From Mugil cephalus (taxonomy: Eukaryota > Chordata > Actinopteri > Mugiliformes > Mugilidae): DNA of 64,000 bases. Made by a program: the position numbers and the translations under genes. This document shows, in pieces, positions 58,101 to 64,000 of the stretch. Positions within the stretch are counted from its first letter, which is position 1. Each line of letters begins with the position of its first letter. Where the stretch lies: the NCBI RefSeq assembly GCF_022458985.1, contig NC_061776.1, forward strand, positions 1,301,719 to 1,365,718, read 5' to 3'. The notes under the pieces are model-generated. The model saw nothing but the letters and a program-made list of their open reading frames with translations. It had not been told where the DNA came from and ran no database searches.

Positions 58101-61100
58101 CCCCAACCCCAACCCCTAACCCTAATCAAACTAACCCTAATCAAGCTAACCCTAACCAAGCTAACCCTAACCCTAGCACCCTGTTGTCCTGCTCTTGTGA
58201 TCAGATGTGTTTTGGTTGTTGCTGCCTTGCTGTTCCGATTTATTAACATAGCTTTGTTTCATTTTTGTGAAGCTTAAAAAGGGTCCACCAGTGCCTCCAC
58301 CACCGAAGGTCACACCCACCAAGGAGGTGGCAGAGGAGCAGATTATCGATCTGTTTGGTGGAGAATTCTTACCAGCGCCTTCACCCTCACAGGTCTGAGT
58401 CCACTTCAGTACGGACAAACCAGTACATGCACTGTGTTATGAGTATGTTCTTACCTGTTTTCCCTTTGTTGTCATCTACAGCCCAATGAAAGACCTGGAG
58501 AGTCGCTTCTTGATCTAGACTTTGATGCTTTCCAGCCAGATGAAAGTGTTTCGCCAATACCACAGGTTTCATTCATCAACTGAACATGTTTCAGGACAAA
58601 ACAGCATCAGCACCATCACAGTATACATGTTTACATGCACGTGAAAAAACAAATTAGTGCCTTAATCCGACTTTAACTGTCTTTATCTGCACTGTAACTA
58701 GCATGCACACAATGTGTGAGATTAAAAAGCTGAACTATTCTCCATCTGGTTGTTGTTTGAAATGCTGGTCTGCCACATGAACGATTCTTGTTTATTATAT
58801 GATGTAACAGGTCAACCAGAAGGGGGGCCCCTATTAACATGGTATTAACCATGTGTGAAGGAGGAGGGCGTGTTCCTGTCAGTTAGGGTTAGGGTTTCTC
58901 CATTGCATGTAAACCAATGGAGGACTGTATTCAGAAAGTCAAATTTAGAGCACAGCTCTGTTAAGCTGCACATGTATGTGTGTCTACGTGCAGGTGGTCA
59001 TAAATCAGATCTTTTAGTTTGTGTTTGGTCAGATTTGATATATACTCTCTCCTTGTAGCAAACTACAAAAAGTAAGTTACAAAATAAAGAAGTAATCCTA
59101 TAAAGTGGCTTAGGGTTAGTACACTTGGTCTAAATACAGGTTCATCCTTCCCACTCTGTATTGGTTCAAGCTATAAGAATTGCTTGTTGATTCTAGTGTA
59201 TATAAGATGTGTGTTATTTTATTATCATTAGTCACACTAAACAACATTAACTCTTCTCTTTCAGACAGCTGTACCTTGGGATATGTGGTCGGTGAGTATG
59301 ATTTGCTAAATTATACAAATTTACATTTACTTCTAATACAACTTCACATCGGTCAATCAACAGAGAGTTACCCTGTTCAGTCAGGAACCATTTTCCTTTT
59401 CTTTTTTTCAAGGCCAATGCCCAAGCAGCTCAGCCTGTAAGTACCTCCAGTTACATGTGTTCATTTAAACTAATCAACAAGAGTCTTTTCCCGTTTCCAT
59501 ATTAAGTTTGAATGCATTTGTTTTCATTGTCACTTTTTTCAAGATTTGTTACAACGACTTTGACAGAGTTTCATTTTTTCTGCTAAAATATTGATGTGTA
59601 GTATCAGGCAAACACTTACATTCTTGGTCAGGGGCGTTTGTTACGTGTCATGTTCTCTTTGTCCAATAAAGTAATGGAATAAGGAAGAAAAGTGTAAATG
59701 GTAACTACTGGGCAATGCTCCAGAGTGGTGCTGGTGGCCCTTTCATCTTAAGTCAGTTCTACTGAAGGAAGAACCCGGTGGACTCAATTAATTCTAACAT
59801 CATTTGTGTCAAGTCTACTTTGTTTACATCCTCTGTGTCATGCCGGCCTTCCAGTCACAGGATGGGGCCAAAGTTTAACCCTTCATTCCCTGCCTTTCCA
59901 AGCAGGCTACAGATTCTGGTTTCGTCCCTGACTGGTCAGCTGACTTTGGTTCTGTGTCAGCAAACGGAGATGCTGGTTCTGGAGCTGAGGCCCCAGATGC
60001 TCCAGGGGCCACCGCTGTAGGGCCAGAAGGGGTGCAGGGCGAGACTCAGAGCTGGCCCCAGGCAGAAGGCTTGCAACCAGGTGCAGATCCAGCTACACCC
60101 ACCCAGGACTGTAATGCCAAGGCAGCTGAAGATGAGGTTAGCAGCTGGGACTCTCAAACTAACCCTCTTCCTCAGCCCTGTGGTAGTGATGAAGACGAGG
60201 CAGGGCAGTCAGATTCAGAAGGAGATCTGATAGGGCAACAAGACCACAGGAAGTCCACCCCAGGACTTATATTCACCAATGAGTATGGTGAACAGGTTGA
60301 GGAGATTGCAGAGGATCGAGGAGACAAGTGCTCCAGGTCTCCGGACGGATCTGGGTCTGAATATGAGACTGCTGAAGAGTGGGGGGATGGGGGTCAGGGA
60401 GGAGGCTGGGTGAGTGCTGATGACGAACTTTCCTGTGGACATCGCTCTCCAGTGAAGACGTCAGGGGCTGAGAGTGTAGCAACAGCACAAGTTTCACCAG
60501 AGGGCGCTGTAGCTGATGACTCAGGAAAACTAAGTGATGAGACTGAAACACAGGGAGGGGGGGGTGCGTTTGATTCGGATCCTTTTCCTGAAACACAGGG
60601 AGGGGGGGGTGCGTTTGATTCGGATCCTTTTGCTGAAACACAGGGAGGAGGGGGTGCGTTTGATTCAGATCCTTTTGCTGAAACACAGGGAGGAGGGGGT
60701 GCGTTTGATTCGGATCCTTTTGCTGAAACACAGGGAGGAGGGGGTGCGTTTGATTCGGATCCTTTTGCTGAAACACAGGGAGGAGGGGGTGCGTTTGATT
60801 CGGATCCTTTTGCTGAAACACAGGGAGGAAGGGGTGCGTTCGATTCGGATCCTTTAGCTGAAACACAGGGAGGGGGGAGTGCGTTCGATTCGGATCCTTT
60901 TGCTGAAACACAGGGAGGGGGGGGTACATTTGATTCGGATCCTTTAGCTGAAACACAGGGAGGGGGGAGTGCGTTCGATTCGGATCCTTTTGCTGAAACA
61001 AAGGGAGGAGGGGGTGCATTTGATTCGGATCCTTTTGCTGAAACACAGGGAGGAGGGGGTGCGTTTGATTCGGATCCTTTTGCTGAAACACAGGGAGGGG

Positions 61101-62355
61101 GGGGTGCGTTTGATTCGGATCCTTTTGCTGAAACACAGGGAGGGGGGGGTGCGTTTGATTTGGATCCTTTTGCTGAAACACAAAGAGGGGGGGGTGCGTT
61201 TGATTCGGATCCTTTTGCTGAAACACAAGGCAGTGCTGTTAGTGAACCGGGTGGGAACAGAAGGGAGGATTTTACTCAGGCCTCAGGTGAAGGTGGGGTG
61301 GATTTAGAGTCTTTCGCCAACAGTTTCCCAGCATCCTCTTCAGGAACTGAGGGTCCTACCTCCGACAGCACTTCCTGGCAGGACGCTGGCTCCACGTCTT
61401 CTGTCACTAAGCAAAGTTCAGCGTCCATCTGTGGAACAGCAGCACAAGGAAATAATGAAGTAAACTGTCCCAGAATTCACAAAGAACCAGAAAATTCAGA
61501 CATGTCCGAAGATGAGGCCGCAAACCGGAGATTTGGAAAGTTATACCAAGAGCTAGATAAAGAAAAGGAAGAGGTACTTACCTTCCTTCCGTCTTGGTGT
61601 GGTAGATAGCTTAGAGTAGACTAGAGATCAGTGAGAACCCCCCTTTCCTCTCTCCCCTCCCCCAGACTGAGAGAACATAAAGTCCAGTTGTTGCTCTGAA
61701 GTCTGGATCCCAGCCTGAGCTCCTCCTGCCTCCACTCTTGCTTGCTCCCATCTCTGAACGTCCTCTGCTTGTTCATCGTTTCACCCTGAATCTGCCTTTT
61801 TATTTTAGACTCATCTCACTTTAAAAACTAATTTGTGTCTCTGCAATTTAATTTAGGTGGCCAATTCATTTAATGGATTTTCACAGGTAACGTTGAAACT
61901 GAACTTGAAGTATATTTCACCTACTCAATGACTCAAATGTGCAGAGATGAGACGGATTTAGATCCTTTGATTCAGTATAAAGCTGTCCAACATTCAATGT
62001 TAAGTTGTTTTGGATTGTTTCTAATGTTCACTTTTTTTTGTCAATTTTTTTTATCCAAATCTTGCCACCAGAATTGTGTCTAAAACTATTCTGTTTTATT
62101 GTTGAGCAGTAAAATATGAACAGGAGAGAGGTCACTGATTTAAAGTAGCAGCATGCTTACAGCACCATACCCTTAGAAACCTTTATTCATCCCAGTAATG
62201 CCTCTTAAGTCTTTGACCAGTTTCTGTTGTGGGTGTTAAAATGTCCTGATGTCTCATCTCATAATGCTCATTAAATTTCTCTATTTCACATGCTGTCTGA
62301 AGGATGCAGCTGCTCCGGCATTTTTTGCTGATTTTGACAAGATGGTGAGTTGTAA

Positions 62356-62431
<76 letters not shown>

Positions 62432-62444
62432 GTCTATCTGTCTA

Positions 62445-62488
<44 letters not shown>

Positions 62489-63656
62489 ACCCTTTGCTGT
62501 TGGGAAGCTGTTGATGTGGTTTGTCATGTTCTTCTCGTTCAACTTAGTCGTCTTTTCCTCTTTCACTGTTTCACGGATTCTCTCCTTCTCTCCTTCTGGG
62601 AGTTCACCACGTTAGAGTGATCCAGATTTACTCCTTCTCCGCCTCCTTCTTCTTATGGATTTATCTCTTGTTGTGTTGCCTTTATTTCCCCATCCTCTCC
62701 ACCAGCTTTCCATTTACAGACCTAGGACTAGGACTAGGACTGCTGCTCTGAATTTAATGAACTGTGGAATCTTTTCTAGTCGGTTCTAATCAGATATGAC
62801 AGGAAGTGAAGATGACTTTAGACCAGAATTACATCCAACACATTACCACTGTTTCTTTTTGCAAAAGAACCAAGTTAACAGTGAACCAACGGAGTCTCCT
62901 GAAGCCTCAAAGACACCAGCTGCTAGTCCAGCAGAAGAACAACCTCCAATTCCCTCACCGGGAGGAGAACAGGATCAGCAGGCACCTCCATCTGAAGAAG
63001 AACAGGTGAAGGAACATGTAGCGCCTCCTGCTAGTGAGGTGGAGGAACATGTAGTGCCTCCTGCTGGTGAGGTGGAGGAACATGTAGCGCCTCCTGCTGG
63101 TGAGGTGGAGGAACAAGAAGCACCTCCTGCTGGTGATCAAGAAAAGATAGAAAAAGCTTCAGACAGCCCAAAGGAGGAGAAGCCAGCTGTAAGTGGATAT
63201 TTTGATGATGTGATAACAGCAACAGTGGCATTTGAGATCATCATCATTATCCTTATTGTCCTTATCACCATCTTCATCAAGTTCATCATCATCGCCATTA
63301 TTACCTTCATCTCCATCATTTCCATCTTCATCTCCATCTCCTTGTGGCTGTGGTGGAGCAGGTTGTCCACTAACCAGAGGGTTAGGGGTTTGATCCCTGG
63401 AACGTGCCACATTCTGAAGTGTCTGTGAACAAGACCCTGAACCCCCTGGTGTTCCCAGTTTGTAACCCTATTCACCACCATCTTCATCCATATCACCATA
63501 ATCTTCATCATCATCATCTTCATTGTTTAAATGAAATCAGACTGAAACTTAAGTGTCAGAGTGAAATGTTTTGAAGTTGAGGTTGAATTAAATCTGATTT
63601 TCTCTCTGAAGTCAACAGTTGGCTCTCCAGGCTCTGGCAAAGCAGATCTTGGTGAA
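46536..63656 (+). CDS. amph: Amphiphysin (N-BAR endocytic adaptor), 3' end beyond window
   Basis: N-BAR protein that bends membrane and links AP-2, clathrin and dynamin in synaptic vesicle endocytosis (family knowledge). Nineteen GT-AG exons, all in phase, 1,083 codons so far: 46536-46604, 47554-47634, 48232-48286, 48394-48488, 49775-49870, 49950-50057, 50519-50604, 54320-54395, 54527-54609, 55505-55643, 58273-58392, 58482-58565, 59265-59291, 59413-59436, 59906-61573, 61857-61886, 62303-62344, 62868-63188, 63612-63656. N-terminus [20 protein letters not shown] is amphiphysin rather than BIN1. The BAR domain spans about 1-249 ([15 protein letters not shown]). A Pro-rich PPRPKSP segment comes next. 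Clathrin motifs follow: LLDLD at 345-349 and PWDMW at 368-372. Exon 15 adds 556 residues with a DPF array. The SH3 domain is not in the window; a possible next exon starts near 63984. Already longer than human AMPH (695). Confidence 0.95.
47150..47490. repeat. GACTCTAGAGGACAGA minisatellite in amph intron 1
   Basis: About 20 units of a 15-16-bp gactctagaggacag or gattctagaagacag repeat, ending about 65 bp before exon 2. Many units contain TCTAGA. Confidence 0.85.
48560..49290 (+). pseudogene. LINE C-terminal fragment in amph intron 4
   Basis: The plus strand reads a decayed [27 protein letters not shown] and NKNLLPEDV, matching the C-terminal part of L2/CR1-like RT proteins (LQKRAVRII...LIMYKA..NLLP). 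Stops and an internal poly(A) run (48880-48899). Confidence 0.6.
49388..49705 (+). repeat. Telomere-like CCCTAA-derived array in amph intron 4
   Basis: About 310 bp of ccctaa, cccctaac and ccctctaac words. The vertebrate telomere hexamer is the core unit but it is imperfect. It ends about 70 bp before exon 5. Confidence 0.85.
50683..51360 (+). pseudogene. Tc1-like element (5' end and N-terminal transposase) in amph intron 7
   Basis: Begins with tactgtgcaaaagttttagg, a familiar fish Tc1 terminus. Decayed transposase N-terminus follows (51075-51260: STATRHK-like, QQ.S..EIS-like, then [13 protein letters not shown]). The catalytic half and 3' end are missing. Confidence 0.7.
51360..51640 (+). 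repeat. Interspersed fish repeat
   Basis: Contains ctgcagcctaggcctatagc, agcataactaagggttgg and ctataagctttgtctaaaag, words of a widespread teleost repeat. No coding sequence. Confidence 0.55.
51700..52160 (+). repeat. LINE 3' tail with ATCA/ATCT/ATCC tetranucleotide run
   Basis: A LINE-like 3' UTR ends at caacctaatttccctttggg / atcgatcaatc. It is followed by tcaa, tcta and tcca tetranucleotides (52011-52160), a normal retroposon tail. Confidence 0.7.
52180..53430 (-). pseudogene. RTE-like non-LTR retrotransposon remnant in amph intron 7
   Basis: On the minus strand, an endonuclease start ([14 protein letters not shown], then LLGLGETRW) near 53420-53310 is followed by RT sequence ([20 protein letters not shown], then [11 protein letters not shown]) near 52600-52500. 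Then comes a C-terminal [20 protein letters not shown] segment. Frameshifts and a deletion of the catalytic centre make it inactive. Confidence 0.75.
53440..54310. other. amph intron 7, right part
   Basis: No recognised element or exon; non-repetitive AT-rich intron sequence up to the exon 8 acceptor at 54319. Confidence 0.4.
55650..57760. other. amph intron 10
   Basis: About 2.1 kb without a recognised transposon or array apart from short GT runs near 56200. Short open frames have no motif. Confidence 0.4.
57770..58168 (+). repeat. Telomere-related minisatellite (CCCTAATCAAGCTAA) in amph intron 10
   Basis: About 400 bp of units combining ccctaaccctaa with atcaagctaa and ccccaacccc, in higher-order blocks of about 68-80 bp. 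It sits 105 bp before exon 11. Confidence 0.9.
59906..61573 (+). CDS. amph: amph giant exon 15 (556 codons)
   Basis: Acceptor tttccaagcag| at 59905 and donor GAG|gtactt at 61574. Phase 0 on both sides, so skipping it leaves the frame intact. Residues 382-937 of the reading. The N-terminal part is acidic and Gly/Asp/Glu-rich, starting [15 protein letters not shown]. The middle is the DPF array. The C-terminal part contains ESFANSF, then Ser/Thr-rich sequence and ends [15 protein letters not shown]. The open frame continues past the donor to a stop at 61607-61609, but the consensus donor and a downstream in-phase exon ([10 protein letters not shown]) show splicing there. It may be alternatively spliced, as internal amphiphysin segments are in other vertebrates. 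Confidence 0.88.
60545..61219 (+). repeat. Coding 45-bp repeat: 15 tandem DPF motif units in amph
   Basis: Exactly 15 units of 45 bp, 675 bp, in frame. Consensus [15 protein letters not shown]. Thirteen units end in DPF and two (units 7 and 9) in DPL. Other changes include GGRG, GGGS, ETK, ETQR and one FDLDPF. A 16th partial ETQG follows. Units are nearly identical at DNA level, many with G runs of 8, and every unit contains GGATCC. DPF is the established ligand of the AP-2 alpha-appendage platform site. Confidence 0.97.
62354..62488. repeat. TCTA/TGTC tetranucleotide array in amph intron 17
   Basis: About 20 tcta units followed by about ten tgtc units, starting 10 bp after the exon 17 donor at 62345. 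Confidence 0.95.
63007..63138 (+). repeat. 36-bp coding repeat in amph exon 18
   Basis: Four copies of a 12-residue acidic/Pro unit of the form [11 protein letters not shown] with variants ([15 protein letters not shown]). In frame, so it lengthens the disordered region between the DPF array and the SH3 domain. Confidence 0.85.
63240..63340. repeat. ATC-rich trinucleotide tract in amph intron 18
   Basis: Imperfect atc/atcatt array; a similar stretch at 63478-63525. Together with the intervening sequence it belongs to a 423-bp intron. Confidence 0.7.
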
Positions 63657-64000
63657 GTATGTTACTCCACTCTTGTTTTTATTGGCTCTTTATCTTCCAC
63701 TAATTATAAGTGAAAACTAAAATGTCTGTGAAGTGATGGAAATAGTATTTCCTGAGCCATTCAATGAAACTTCTTATGGTATGCTTGTCAAACTATTGGA
63801 TGATGTTTTATCAGACTGAATTTATAACCTGGTAACTGACTCTTTTAATTTTCAGGTCTTTTCTGGAGTACCCACAAACATTTTATTTAATCAATCACCT
63901 CATGTAGAATGATGTATGGCCAGGTTCTCTGATGACAACACTTGCTGTTCTGTTTGTTTGACGTATTTTCTGTCTGCAAACAGATTCTTCTTGCTGAAGA

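Noticed and set aside
60273-61226. Antisense 317-codon open frame opposite the DPF array
   Set aside because: A 45-bp repeat free of stops opens several frames; the sense frame is the one with correct splice phase and a known gene.
1-64000. CRISPR arrays, operons, prophage, bacterial systems
   Set aside because: The DNA is vertebrate; tandem arrays here have no unique spacers of constant length and no cas-like genes.
1-64000. tRNA, rRNA or snRNA genes
   Set aside because: No cloverleaf with A/B boxes or rRNA core was noticed by eye; a covariance-model scan would be decisive.

Overview
The window is nuclear DNA from a ray-finned (teleost) fish. It holds vertebrate multi-exon genes with compact GT-AG introns. 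It also holds a fish-type transposon load (Tc1, PIF/Harbinger, a hAT-like MITE, Rex1-like, L1/Tx1-like and RTE-like retroelements) and an exceptional density of minisatellites. No species can be named from the sequence alone.

Layout. (1) 395-7427, minus: dnajc1, an ER-membrane J-protein with two SANT domains, complete in 12 exons; its introns are packed with minisatellites and one carries a decayed Tc1 element. (2) 7.6-11 kb: degenerate L1 and PIF/Harbinger relics. (3) 11069-16626, minus: a type II cadherin of the CDH7/CDH19/CDH20 group in 11 exons, with an apparent 1-bp frameshift in its cytoplasmic tail and an intron made of about 27 copies of its own exon-2 splice donor. (4) 17.2-19.1 kb: a Rex1-like LINE in a TTA-type microsatellite. 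(5) 20976-25335, minus: mplkip (TTDN1) in two exons, separated by a 2.8-kb 30-bp minisatellite and preceded by a 1.4-kb array of 9-bp units. (6) 27-38.6 kb: a transposon graveyard in which a 5.45-kb L1-type insertion with a 2-kb GC-rich 3' region splits an older LINE and is flanked by 128-bp direct repeats. (7) 39919-43359, minus: inhba (activin beta-A), complete in two exons. (8) 46536 to the right edge, plus: amph (amphiphysin), 19 exons seen; the SH3 end lies outside the window.

The genes are not a pathway. mplkip, INHBA and AMPH lie together in human 7p14, so their neighbourhood here looks like old conserved synteny; inhba and amph are head to head about 3.2 kb apart. The joining of dnajc1 and the cadherin to this block is either fish-specific or rearranged.

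The most striking discovery is in amph. A single 1,668-bp exon encodes 15 tandem 15-residue units, 13 of which carry the AP-2 alpha-ear binding motif DPF. The two AP-2 motifs that mammalian amphiphysin carries earlier in the protein (FEDNF and DPF) are degenerate here, while the clathrin motifs (LLDLD, PWDMW) are kept. This suggests that AP-2 recruitment was rebuilt as a high-copy, Eps15-like DPF array.
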